From: Bolinopsis microptera
Taxonomy: Eukaryota > Ctenophora > Tentaculata > Lobata > Bolinopsidae
Direction of reading: 5' to 3'
Assembly (NCBI RefSeq): GCF_026151205.1
Contig: NC_087077.1
Coordinates: forward strand, 3,286,001-3,350,000
Length of the DNA: 64,000 bases
A program made the translations under genes and the position numbers. The notes beneath the pieces were generated by a model. The model did not search any database, had not been told where the DNA came from, and saw nothing but the letters and a program-made list of their open reading frames with translations. Positions 12,826-22,678 of the stretch are shown here, in pieces. Numbering within the stretch: the first letter of the stretch is position 1; each line of letters opens with the position of its first letter.

Positions 12826-14013
12826 CTATAGTTTACCTAGATCACAGACTTCGGTGGCCTCTATGGCTGGGTTAAATCTGAGGGGGGTGATGCTGAGGTC
12901 TCTAGGCTTTCCGATATGGAGGATGACAAGAGGCATATCATCGTCTTTGGTTGTGTTCTTCAGCGGCATTCTGGAGGTCCTGTCAAATGAGTAGACAATT
13001 CTGAGGCCGTTGAACAGGAGGTTTTTGTTTCCTAATGCTCCTAAGCGGGTGTTGATGACTGCGAGCAAGGCTTTCAGAAAGTTTTTGTCTTCAGGGTTGC
13101 TAGGGCTGGATGTTTTTGGTTGCAGACCAGATTTGAGGTCATTGCACAGTGATCTAATAACACTCGGGCGCCAAAACAGTTCAGTGCAGCTTGATATGGA
13201 TTGACCTGGTGTGATTTCTGGGGAAACTTCCCGAAGAGCGTCTTTAATCGCTGATTGAACGGAATGGAGTGAAATTTCGGAGTCTTCGAAGAAAGATCGA
13301 TCACTCAGTTCAAAGGGATGTCCGTCGCATGTGTGGAGGCCTTGATCCTGTATCATATACCTTTTGTACTGAAGTGGGCTCGCATCTGTGTTGGTCGCTT
13401 TTAGGGATGCTACATCGCCTTCGGATATATGACGTGATCTGTCTTGGATTTTCTCGACTTCCTCTGAGACCTTCGGCGTTGCCGCAGTGATCCGGTTCGA
13501 GAAGGAGTGTCTCCTGTTTCGATGTTTCTCCTGTATTAGTTGGCGCGGTGACAGGGAAGGCGTGTGCAGCAGAGCCTTAAGTGTATTAGGCAAACCTTTT
13601 GCCTTGGTTCGGGGCACTGGGGTGATTTCAGGATCACCGTACCCAGTAAAGAATGCATCTTGTCCCGGTTTAACTGAGGCTGGAGTTGTAAGGCAACTGT
13701 ATTTTGGGCCCGCATCAGATGGAGGATGAATAACTATTCCAGGGGTCCCAGGGGTACTGACAGGGAGCGATACTTTCAGAGGACTAAGATGTTCGGTGTT
13801 GCAGTCACCATTGTCATCTGATTCCTCAGCTGGGGTCTCAAGGTCGGTGTTTCCGGATATCCAGCTGAAGCTCCTTGCAAAACCCATAAAGCTTATGTTA
13901 CCAAGAAATGATGAAGATGAATTGGCTTCTTGGTTGGTTATGGGGGTTGCCTCGCATTGGGTCTTCAATCTTTGACTAGAGTCTAGACCAATTTGGTGGG
14001 TCATCCCCCTCAT
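12826..14013 (-). CDS. Unrecognised ORF upstream of LINE ORF1
   Basis: The ORF is 395 codons on the same strand as the LINE, 178 bp upstream of ORF1. The first 200 residues are Ser/Thr/Pro-rich. The C-terminal 170 residues look folded, with regular hydrophobic blocks such as FLKALLAVINTRLGALG and MPLVILHIGKP. I do not recognise a domain. Its start overlaps the end of the next ORF upstream (13976-15073), so the two may be one product joined by a frame change or split by a mutation. It could be an extra LINE ORF or a fragment of an older element. Confidence 0.4.
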   Translation of the reverse strand: MRGMTHQIGLDSSQRLKTQCEATPITNQEANSSSSFLGNISFMGFARSFSWISGNTDLETPAEESDDNGDCNTEHLSPLKVSLPVSTPGTPGIVIHPPSDAGPKYSCLTTPASVKPGQDAFFTGYGDPEITPVPRTKAKGLPNTLKALLHTPSLSPRQLIQEKHRNRRHSFSNRITAATPKVSEEVEKIQDRSRHISEGDVASLKATNTDASPLQYKRYMIQDQGLHTCDGHPFELSDRSFFEDSEISLHSVQSAIKDALREVSPEITPGQSISSCTELFWRPSVIRSLCNDLKSGLQPKTSSPSNPEDKNFLKALLAVINTRLGALGNKNLLFNGLRIVYSFDRTSRMPLKNTTKDDDMPLVILHIGKPRDLSITPLRFNPAIEATEVCDLGKL

Positions 14014-15073
14014 CGTCGTCTTCAGCCCTCTTTCCGGTAGGGTAAGGGTTGTGCCTTCGTAGGCGCGGTCGTGAGGATGCTCTGGACCCTTGCGAGGTGG
14101 CTGAGTTGGCAGAGTTAGAGCGATTCATGTTTCCATCCGGCTTGTTCTCGCTTGATGACTTCTCGGTGTCAACAGGAGGTTGAAAGGCTACATTAGCAAC
14201 TCTCTCATTCAATGTATAGTTCAGCAATGTACTTTGGTTACATTGTACATGTCGTGTACTGAGTTTGCAGCTCACACTCCCGGAAGTAGCACAGGTAGTG
14301 TTGGTATAAGGTGTAGTAAATTTTGCAATATCTACCCGGGCTAGTGGCGGGACTGACACCGCGGGCCAGCCGGGTGGCGAGACTGCGGCTTCAGTCCGCT
14401 CAGACCGCTGTTTTTTGCATACCTCTGCAGTTATGCTGTTTTGACTCAGGGTGGGACACAAGAAATGGGACACAGAGTATAGGTTCAGGCAGAGAATTGA
14501 CAAGAAGATGTAAGTATTGTGCGTGTCAGGAGTGAGAGGTTGCCTGTTCGAACCCGGTGTGGTGATTGTCCTAGTATTATGATACACATTGTTAGGGCTA
14601 GAGTTTAATAATTCAATATATTTCATAAAATAGACTATCAAAACTCTCCATCTCAATAATAGATCAGTTACTAATAGACTGCAGACAGTAAATCTAAAAA
14701 TAAACACTAATGTACGTGACCCCATATAAGGAATAAACTGAGTCACTTCCGGTGTGTGTAGGTAATAACTGTAGGGGGGTCGGTGTTCATTGCGAGTACT
14801 GTAGTGTTGCTTCCTTGACTTGTAGTCAGCTTCTTGTTGAGCACTGGAATGGTAGGATGCCGAACGAGAATAGGAAATAGACAATTGTAATTCATCGGCA
14901 CCACGACGGTAGTGCATATAAATTTTACAGTACTTAACTTGGGGAAAAGTAGCTGCAGCCTGCGCTTGTAGGTGTAGAGTTTCAAGAGGTAGAAAGGGAG
15001 CCTTCAGAGAGTAGTTGGGAGGTCTTCCGCGAGAAAACCTCGGAGGGATCTTCATGGTTGGTATGAGCTCCAT
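13976..15073 (-). CDS. Unrecognised ORF at the 5' side of the LINE
   Basis: The ORF is 365 codons. The last 60 residues (Ser/Arg-rich, then PRLRRHNPYPTGKRAEDDDE) look like protein-coding sequence with charged clusters. The first 250 residues are of mixed composition and less convincing as protein, and may be 5' UTR that happens to be open. It overlaps the 395-codon ORF by 38 bp in a different frame. No family is recognised. Confidence 0.3.
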   Translation of the reverse strand: MELIPTMKIPPRFSRGRPPNYSLKAPFLPLETLHLQAQAAATFPQVKYCKIYMHYRRGADELQLSISYSRSASYHSSAQQEADYKSRKQHYSTRNEHRPPYSYYLHTPEVTQFIPYMGSRTLVFIFRFTVCSLLVTDLLLRWRVLIVYFMKYIELLNSSPNNVYHNTRTITTPGSNRQPLTPDTHNTYIFLSILCLNLYSVSHFLCPTLSQNSITAEVCKKQRSERTEAAVSPPGWPAVSVPPLARVDIAKFTTPYTNTTCATSGSVSCKLSTRHVQCNQSTLLNYTLNERVANVAFQPPVDTEKSSSENKPDGNMNRSNSANSATSQGSRASSRPRLRRHNPYPTGKRAEDDDEGDDPPNWSRL

Positions 15074-15188
15074 AAGGAGGTGACACGTGTCGAGGTTAGT
15101 GTTGAGTATCGATCATCAGCGTGTAAAAATCAAACGTAACAAAAGCGCGTGTAAAGCTGGTTGTCAGCTCGGTAATTGTAATGTCACT

Positions 15189-16182
15189 TAGGAACCGACC
15201 GGATATACAGCAGAATCCGGTTCCGGCCGGATATCCGGCTTTTATATCCGGTTCCGGTACGGTTTCTAAGAATTTGGCCAGATATTCAACCTGAAATTTA
15301 TTTTTTAAATGTTCCTGAAATGCATATTTTAGTCTAAATTCTTTCTAAGGGGCATCCAGTCAGTATAAGAGTATACTCTCAGTGACCAGTGAATTCACGG
15401 TAGCTTGTTATCTGTCAGCGAATGTTATAGACCCGTTCATGTGAGATTTTGTGTAACAGTAACACAAAGAGTCAAAGCAGCTACCAAGGCCAATGACAAA
15501 ACATTAACAATTCTTTACTCATGAGCATTGCAAGCAGAGGGTTCCTTTTTTATTATGGCAAGCAAACCCGTTACTAAATACCCTTATAGCAAGAAAACAA
15601 AGGCCATTATGCTAATAACAAACTATGGACATTATCCTCGGTTATATCGACGCCACGAACTTGTGTGTGGGAGAGCTGGATTTGGGCTTTACTTCTAAAA
15701 CAATTTCTACATTTGTGCTACGCAAAACACAGTGTGAGTGAATTCTTGAATCATGCCTTATGATTTTATTCCAATTCGTTTCTACTTCTAGCTCAGCTCA
15801 TAGTCATACAACAAATCAATCAGTGACCTTTGCACTGTCTACACAACATATGAACCAGTGACTGCTGCTGATCGCAAAGCGGACAATTGGTTGAAATTTG
15901 AGATAGGGCATGAACACAGTTTATAGTCGGACTGTAAGTTTCTTTTTGTATTGTTTCTTCTTATTATAAATAGCGTCCAAATGGCTTTTAATTTTACAAT
16001 CGATAAAAACCCACAATGAAGTATCGATTCCATTTTTCCGGCAATCTCCGGCAGCCTCAAATATCCCCTTTTTATTACCCGGTCGCGGTTCCGGCCCGGA
16101 AAAATCCGGCAAACCGGAAAATAGATATCCGGTCGTTTCCGGTCGGGCAGCCATGCCAAAACTGTAGACCGGTCGGTTCCTA
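15189..16182. mobile_element. Non-autonomous hAT-like DNA transposon
   Basis: The 994-bp element begins TAGGAACCGACCGG and ends with the reverse complement CCGGTCGGTTCCTA, a 14-bp perfect terminal inverted repeat that extends imperfectly inward (CCGG-rich subterminal sequence on both sides). It is flanked by a perfect 8-bp direct repeat, ATGTCACT (15181-15188 and 16183-16190). An 8-bp duplication plus short TIRs is the hallmark of hAT transposons. No transposase ORF is present. It sits in a repeat whose unoccupied relative can be read at about 748-785 (GGTTGTCAGCTC...TAATGT-TACT). Confidence 0.85.
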
Positions 16183-16567
16183 ATGTCACTATATACTATA
16201 GTTGGTTCGTACGCACTTAACGCACTTTTAAAACCTCACGCAGTACTTAACGCACGAAACACAAGATAAGAATGAGGAATGAACTTCGTCATTCTTTGTC
16301 TTCCATTTTTATAAAAAACCGAATTTTCAATTAATAGATATGTGCATTGCTATTTTTAACTGTAGAACTAGAAGCGTGTGAATAAATGTGTCAGTATAAA
16401 CAGATTTTAAATAGTTTAGTTTAACTATAGGTTACTAGGCTAAGTTAGAGCTTATAAAGCGACAATTCATCTTATTATTAATTGTTTGGATAAAATTAAT
16501 TTACAAAACTAGCTTCTTTCACACTTTAATAAATGTTATAATAATCGTGTGATAAAGCAATTATAGA

Positions 16568-18798
16568 ATGGAAGAAATAAGTGCGACAGTAGAGCTGATA
16601 GTAAATAGTATCAAAACAAAGGAAAACAACAGACGGCGGAAGAACAGACGCAGAGTTCTGGAATTGATTGATCAGTTTGAAAAGTTTGATATGGGTTCGA
16701 CATCAGAAACAGCAGTAGGTAAGCATCGGGTGTAAACATTTTGTTTTTATTACCATTGCCTTGTTTATTCATTATCGTAGATTCCAACACAAAAAAAGGT
16801 GCAGATTTCCTACTTTTGTGTAACAGACAGCAGTAGTATGTCCATGTTTTGGTTCTTTTGCGCTAGTTAGCGCTGCGCCGCGATAGTTTGCGGAGTCTGC
16901 GATATTCGATAGCTAGCGCTGGTTAGCGCTATAGTTAACGCTTGTTATTGCAACTTAATAGTTTGCGCTAGGTAGCTCTAGGTAACGCTAGGTAGCGCTA
17001 GTTAGCGCAACTTAATGGTTTGCGCTAGGTAGCGCTAGGTAGCGTTAGGTAGCGCTAGGTAGTGCTAGGTAGCGCTAACATACATCGTGAACTTAAAAGC
17101 AAACTATTCCTGTTAATTTCAGATCTCGGGAAGATGCTAAGTAAAGATGTTGAACTACAAAAAGTTGTAAGTTCTTTTGCGAAAGAATTAAAAGTGGCGC
17201 CAATTCTCGATTTCATATCAGATCAGGGCGTCAAAAAGGCGAAAGGTAAACAAAAAGCTGGTAAGTCAAATAAAACACGCCCAGAAATTAAGCCCCAGAC
17301 AAGCTTGAAAGGACAGAAAAGAGACTCGCTGGAAAGCACAAACAGCAAAGAGTTTAAGCCAGTTTTAGTTGAGCCGATTAAAGGGAGCAGCCTAAGCTGT
17401 GATCCGGAGAAAATTGCATCAAAAATCAAGGAAGCTCGAGAAGATCCGAGTCGTAATGTATGGAAGCTTCCCCTGTTTGATTTCTCCCGGGACCAAATCA
17501 TGGAATATATACAGGGGTACTGTGGTATTCTGGCTGAACGGTCGAACATCCTGAGCAGTATACATAACTGTGACCCTACCTTTCCCAGAATTGTCTGCAC
17601 AGCTGTCAAATATTGGAATGACAACGAATTGATTGTACCACTGCTTCAGATGGTAAAAGACGTTTTTGATAGCTCCTCAGATTCACAGAAGGATTACCAG
17701 TGGCTGGTGAATGAAAAGGTGTTGTTGGCAATAGCACTTCTGGCTTGTTTCATGAATCATGAATTTATTTTCAACAAAGTTCTAGAAATCATTAACGTGT
17801 CACCATTTACACTGAACTACAATAAGTCCGAAGAACTTTTACTAATTGTATCGAGTGCCCTTGCTTATTTTAAACAAATTCAGACAAAGTCATTAAACTT
17901 GCCACATATCGTGAATCTCATACGATGTATGGCGAATTCAATGGAAATGTTTCACATGAATGAATCTGACATACAGAAAACTAAATGTTTCCTTGTGAAA
18001 GAGGATATAGTTGATGTTATCACCGAAGTTTTGTCAAACAAACCTTTGCAAGGATTACAGGATAAAAGCATTTTTGTAATATCCTGGGTTTGTAAAGAGG
18101 TGACAGCTGAGGATTTGCTGCCCATATTTCCAAGTGCTCTCCAGCTATTAGAAAGAATTCCCAGCCAAAACCAAACATCATTACTTGATGATGAACTAAT
18201 GTGTAGTAGTATAAATTTTCTACATATATTTATTACTAACATACCGTACAAAATAATGATGAAGATATTGAACGAATATTCTATTGGCTTAATCATCCGC
18301 GCAGCAAGAATGTACCCACAAAGACAAGACCATATTCTATGCATTGTTTTCTTTGCAGTTGCAAAAGATGGAAATGATGAATCTGGAGTGTTCGAAGATA
18401 TGGTGAATAAATTGAAACACCAACCTTTAACCTTCACCAGCTCCGAAGTTTGCTTGCTTCAACTTAAAATTATCATGCAAGTTTTCCTGCTCAAAGGCAA
18501 AGAAGGAGTGGACAGAATGATAGATAACGGAATCTTATCAATGATGATTGAAACACTTCTTAAAGCTGAAGATCTACGGAATATAAACAAAGAAAAAAGT
18601 GAGTTTGACATAACTTGGGATTCGATCGAAGTTGTCCTCAAAGTCGTTGTATTGGTGACAAAGAGAGGAAGCCATGGAACGATTTTAAAATATTTAGAAA
18701 CCTTCGAACGATTTCCCAAGATTTTGTCGATTCTAATCAAGTACACGGACCGAAGCCCATATTTGAGATCATTAATTGCTGCAATTGGTAATATTTGA
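16568..18798 (+). CDS. ARM/HEAT-like helical protein, paralog 2, full length
   Basis: Two exons: 16568-16718 (ATG to GTAG|GTAAGC) and 17123-18798 (TTTCAG|ATCTCG), phase 1, giving 608 residues. Exon 1 encodes the acidic start MEEISATVE and a basic RRRKNRRR run; exon 2 has the Lys-rich linker (KKAKGKQKAGKS) and then about 500 residues of Leu/Ile-rich helices in an ARM/HEAT-like pattern. The intron position and phase match the gene at 2534 exactly. The 5' flank (about 290 bp) is also shared, so the duplication included the promoter. The region between the two copies was later enlarged by the LINE and the hAT element. Function is unknown; a scaffold or binding role is a guess from fold type. A typical polyadenylation signal was not identified. 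Confidence 0.75.
16858..17085. repeat. 10-bp AGCGCTAGGT tandem repeat in intron
   Basis: The single intron of the full-length helical-protein gene carries about 20 imperfect copies of a 10-bp unit, AGCGCTAGGT or AGCGCTAGTT, with interruptions (GCAACTTAATGGTTTGC). Its core AGCGCT is palindromic. The array stops about 35 bp before the splice acceptor at 17122 and is absent from the paralog's intron. Confidence 0.8.
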
Positions 18799-19435
18799 AG
18801 ATAAAGTTCCTAGACTGTGTCCCAGCTGATACTCGGTTTGTGCTGGACTGTTCCCGATTGTGTGCATAGACAGATTTATACCGAGTAGCTCGTTTGATTA
18901 TTGGATGTTCCGGAATCAATTTCTTTCAAACACTTTGAACATATGTTATAAAATAATTTGTTTTTGCAGTCTTTTTAATCGTTTCCATGCATGAAAATAT
19001 TTCGAATCAACCGTTTTTAATGTAATTACGATATATATCCTGAAAGACCGGTATTCCTTAAAGTTATTTAAGTTTTGTGAAAGTTCAACAACATTTGGCT
19101 AATTTGATATCATGATAGTGGTACTAATAATAATAAATTGAAATTTAATTTTTTAATAACACCGCTTTAAAGATAGAAGTACTTGAATAAGATAAGGACT
19201 GGTAACATATGAGTTTTAAACTAATTACAACATCTATTACATTTATTGAGGACGTTACAGAAGGAATGTATTTAATGTAGTTATGGAGGAGTCCTAACTC
19301 TCCTCACGTCCGTAAATGGAGTTTTCTTTGTATCATATATGCTTGAAAATATATCGCTTATTCTCATGACAGAAAATGATACTTATATGTAAAACTCGAA
19401 CACCATAATAAATTATCGATAAAGTTTTTCAAGTT
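18799..19435. other. 3' flank of the helical-protein gene, no feature seen
   Basis: This AT-rich stretch has no ORF of note and no recognisable repeat. It probably holds the 3' UTR and polyadenylation site of the gene ending at 18798. Confidence 0.4.
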
Positions 19436-19690
19436 CTTGAAGGGACAGTTTAAACAGGAAAGTTTTTAGAAGAGCTTTAAATTATTCCAGGGATTGCACC
19501 GATGAGATGGTAATAGGCAAACGGTTGGAGATCTTTGAAGCCACCACGGAAAAGCTACGCTCACCAAACTTAGAGTTAAGAGATGGTAAAATGAATTTAA
19601 ATGTGTGACCATGATGTGTGTACCTAAACATCTCCTGCAGATAATTTGTGCCAATCCTAGCAATTAATGCCTTGTGAGACAGCAGTAAGA
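19436..19690 (-). pseudogene. Relic of non-LTR reverse transcriptase C-terminus
   Basis: On the minus strand the translated sequence reads ...GERSFSVVASKISNRLP... and, after a stop, FKALLKTFLFKLSL. This matches the C-terminal tail typical of many LINE reverse transcriptases (G-x-R-S/A-F-x-V.. LWN-x-LP ... FK-x-x-L-K-T-x-L-F). One in-frame TAA splits it and the rest of the protein is missing, so it is an old 5'-truncated copy. The family assignment rests on the tail signature only. Confidence 0.55.
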
Positions 19691-21200
19691 TTTTGAAAAC
19701 AATCCTTTTACATCAAGCCAGTAATAATAATAGTAATAATAAGTGCACATAAATTGATGTACACACTGATAAAGATAAATATTAAATTAAATTGATTTAT
19801 TATCATTCAATCAATATAGCTATTTATTTATAGAAATTACTATTTCAGCGGTATTTTAGATTCCTGACAAAATAAAACAAGAATTTCCGGACTCAAAGTC
19901 AAATTTGCAACGTATAAAACGTATAAAACGTTACATGGGGTACGAACATTGGGTGTCCTGTTTTTTTGTTTTTTTACCTTTTTTTTCTGGTTAACAAAGA
20001 CATTAATAAATATATAGCATAGCATGGAAATCTATGAGTAACATTAAGTGACGTTGATGAATATTCCTATTGAATAATAGGCAGGGACTGGTAATATATG
20101 CTTGAAAATCAAGTCACTTTCATGAAATAACTTGTAATCTTCAAAGTTACTTTTAACCAGTAACTAGCATTCTTCAAAATCATTTAATACTACAATCAAG
20201 TCACTTTTAACAAATAACTCAAAATCACTAAATACTACAATCAAATAACTTTTATCGAGTAACTTGTATTTCTCAAAGTCACTTAATAACACAATCAAGT
20301 AACTTTTAACGAGTAACCTTTTATCCTCTAATTCTCTGAATTCAGCTATTATTGGAGAAATCAAACTTTGAACATATGCTATACGGCTATTTAACAATAG
20401 CACAATCATTCATCTTGGCTACTTTCAGATCATATTGAAATTAAAAGTCATTATTCCTCGGAAGAAACTGTTCGCTCATTTTACTCGGAGGTAATTATTA
20501 TTCCCACAAAATCGGTTGGAAATTATGCACATCATGTGCTTATAAAGTAAATGATTAATGTCATGAGTGAACAGTCTCTATAACCATATTTCCAAATAAT
20601 GACGAGATCATATCAAGCTACAAAGATGAACGAAAACTACACCTTGTGTATTTTCATCAGAGTAACATAATCAAGTACCACTTTATAACTCAACCGTTAA
20701 ACAATGATCTCCGTGTTTTACAGGTCTCTTCTTCGATATCAAATCTTTATCTTTCTCTTCCGGTTCTCGAAGGTCTTGTTGGAGATTGTAACATACAATG
20801 AGTGTATGTTGGTATCAAGTAGGCCGAGTATTGCAAATCTAGTGATGTTAACAGTTGTATTCGAGCTAAGGTGTTGTTGGGTTGCAAAGTTGGCTAGATC
20901 TTGCAAGAGCTGTTAATTCTTTCGGCTGATCCTGTGAATAGAATTATCCATATCCTGTGATAGTTCAGAGATCAGGTACACTTCCACCTTGACAAGAGGG
21001 ATTCCCGTTTTCCTGAGTTACTTCGGAATGCGAGAAATTTCCTCTTGAAACTGGAAAATTATTTGGTGAGGAACATTGTGTGGAAATCATTTTAGTTTCA
21101 AATTTTAAATAAGTCCTTAATATTCAACAAGTTTGGACGTTTTTCATTTTGGATCTGACACATAAATCAAATGAAACGAGTAATTCAACTGAAACAGGAA
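19691..21200. other. AT-rich stretch with a 60-bp tandem repeat
   Basis: At about 20100-20330 there are four imperfect copies of a unit of roughly 60 bp with core AATCAAGTAACTTTTAAC. The small minus-strand ORF there is a by-product of the repeat. From 20850 to 21060 the minus strand shows short open segments between splice-like signals (for example CAG|GATCAGCCGAAAG near 20930, ending in a stop). These could be further exons of the coiled-coil gene, but I could not build a consistent model. Confidence 0.4.
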
Positions 21201-21341
21201 CTAACTGATTAATTCAGTGACTTGTTTCACTAAACGGATTATCTCCTGTTTTGCTTGTTGGAGTCTAGTGTCCATATTGCATAGTTTGGAGCGAGCAGAG
21301 TCTTCATGGTAGGATTCATTTTCGTGTATACTTTCATCAGC
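21201..21341 (-). CDS. Candidate last exon of the coiled-coil gene
   Basis: On the minus strand an AACCAG acceptor (21342-21347) opens a 47-codon frame in phase 0, ending in TAG at 21201. The peptide is rich in Glu, Lys, Gln and Leu with heptad spacing (LCNMDTRLQQAKQEIIRLVK), i.e. a coiled coil. It fits in phase and in character with the exon ending at 31863 (GAATCTGAG|GTAGG). Joining the two would mean an intron of about 10.5 kb, filled with the repeat cluster described here. The join itself is inference. Confidence 0.5.
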   Translation of the reverse strand, partial: ADESIHENESYHEDSARSKLCNMDTRLQQAKQEIIRLVKQVTELIS

Positions 21342-21449
21342 CTGGTTAAGTTTATAAATTAAACACCAGTAATATTGGGAATATAATTATAAGGAACTTC
21401 CATTAATTTTACCAAGCATTAAAATAAAATTTCAGAGCGAATAAGCTTC

Positions 21450-21560
21450 ACACTTGTATCACGTTGTGACACCCACGGTCGTTTCACTAGGTCCTGACGA
21501 TACAGGGGGAGCCGCGCACTTCGTGCGCGGCGGGTCATACAACGTATGACAATTTCACAC
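21450..21560. repeat. Dispersed repeat with GC-rich hairpin
   Basis: Starts TTGTATCACGT and contains GCCGCGCAC-TTC-GTGCGCGGC, a perfect 9-bp stem with a 3-nt loop, followed by a TCATACAACGTATGA palindrome. The reverse complement of the whole block recurs at about 37015-37121, and its outer part also at about 36393-36432. This looks like the end of a MITE or other TIR element. Confidence 0.65.
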
Positions 21561-21561
21561 T

Positions 21562-21897
21562 ATGCATGCAGCAAAATGTAAAATCCAACAAGTCAATTTT
21601 CGTGAAATCGAGCGCACGAAAAATTTTAATCTCAGAAATAAATTTGCGGCGGATCAACTTTACAAAATGTTGGTTGCCATGCGTAACTATGCCGATGCGG
21701 GCGAGGCATTAAAAACTAGCTTTATGCTTACGTCAAACTCAAAAGAATGGTTTGACAACGACGTAGTATGTTCAACGTCATGGATGATGAAATTGTCCAA
21801 AATTGGTTTACTATTGCAGCAAAAATGTCAAAAACAATCTTTCACCGTTTTTAAATGTTTATGTAAAAGTGAAAAGAAACGACTAAAAAATTATTAG
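21562..21897 (+). other. Unidentified ORF, possibly a gene fragment
   Basis: The 111-codon ORF begins next to the hairpin repeat. The first 70 residues are plausible helical protein (FAADQLYKMLVAMRNYADAG). Codons after about 21770 look shifted: a neighbouring frame gives a more protein-like continuation (MDDEIVQNWFTIAAKM). I recognise no family. It may be the remnant of a host gene or of a TE protein. Confidence 0.3.
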
Positions 21898-22339
21898 ATA
21901 TTACGTATGATGTTTTAAATAAAAATGTAACATTATCACAAAATGTTTGTACCTTAAGATCAACACCAGAGTCGTTAGCGCAGACAAAATTGTTTGATAC
22001 GTTATCTTGAACGTCCAAAACATCTACTTGAAGTTCAACTGAAATCTGAATCCTCAAAGTCCATTTTCACGTAGATATGTTCAAGAATGTGGTTTTCGGT
22101 ATTACTTATATCAGGTCTGTGAGTGAGGGTATGGGATCTTTGAAATTGCTGAAAATGGAATGGGTGAACTTTTGGAAAATTTTTGCAATGCCAAATGCAA
22201 TATCTTTTTTGGTCATTGGCTTTTAGACCTGCATTCGATCGTGTTCACTTTCTGTTCATGTACGCAGCGTACATCAGAATAAATAAAAGTGGCTTGAAAA
22301 CGGATAAATTCTAATAAAATCTTAAAGTGAGCTAGAGGG

Positions 22340-22678
22340 AGTACAACGCTGAGCTAGAGTACAACGTACATTTACGTCCAAAATACATGGTGTGCAACAT
22401 CTGAACTATTGGCAGAGACTGAAGGCCTCATTCATATGTGGAAGATCCTACACAAGAAGTGTTCTAATGATGTCAACGTTCAGTTTACAGAAGCACTCCG
22501 TTATGGCCAGAAAGCAGTAGTCCCTAGCTTGTCAACGTCCAGTAGCCAAAGAAATCAATCGATCTTTGACAGCTCATTTGTAGTGATGGGGCCTCGATTG
22601 TGGAACATCATTCCCGCAAACCTGCACCTTATCGAGGACCCCCTACGCTTCAAGTCATTGTTGACGGAGTTTGTGTAA
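22340..22678 (+). pseudogene. Relic of a second non-LTR reverse transcriptase C-terminus
   Basis: The translation upstream of and including the ORF at 22409-22678 shows VQRTFTSKI.GVQHLNYWQR, then FVVMGPRLWNIIPANL and FKSLLTEFV, ending at a stop. Both blocks are typical of the C-terminal region of LINE reverse transcriptases. Frame changes near 22430 and the missing RT core make it a relic. The LTR-like repeat begins within its last codon at 22674, so it looks like the insertion target. Confidence 0.65.

Larger units (their letters stand above)
6240..15073 (-). mobile_element. Non-LTR (LINE) retrotransposon, multi-ORF, decayed
   Basis: Read on the minus strand, the element has two upstream ORFs (15073-12826), an ORF1 with coiled coil and SGNH-like fold (12647-9966), and an ORF2 with APE-type endonuclease and reverse transcriptase (9973-6394). 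It ends in a short 3' UTR and an (ATTT)n/(ATTC)n-like tail at about 6240-6275, typical of LINE tails. ORF1 and ORF2 overlap by 8 bp. The 5' limit is uncertain. The dispersed repeat interrupted at 6180 seems to resume near 15164 (CTGGTTGTCAGCTC), which would put the insertion between about 6180 and 15164. Whether the two upstream ORFs belong to the element is inference from shared strand and close packing. Confidence 0.75.

Noticed and set aside
14505-14565. tRNA or tRNA-derived SINE suggested by GTTCGAACCCGG (B-box-like)
   Set aside because: No A box, no cloverleaf pairing and no poly-A or SINE tail could be found around it.
20164-20409. 81-codon minus-strand ORF with repeated peptide
   Set aside because: It is a translation of the 60-bp tandem repeat; no other evidence of coding.
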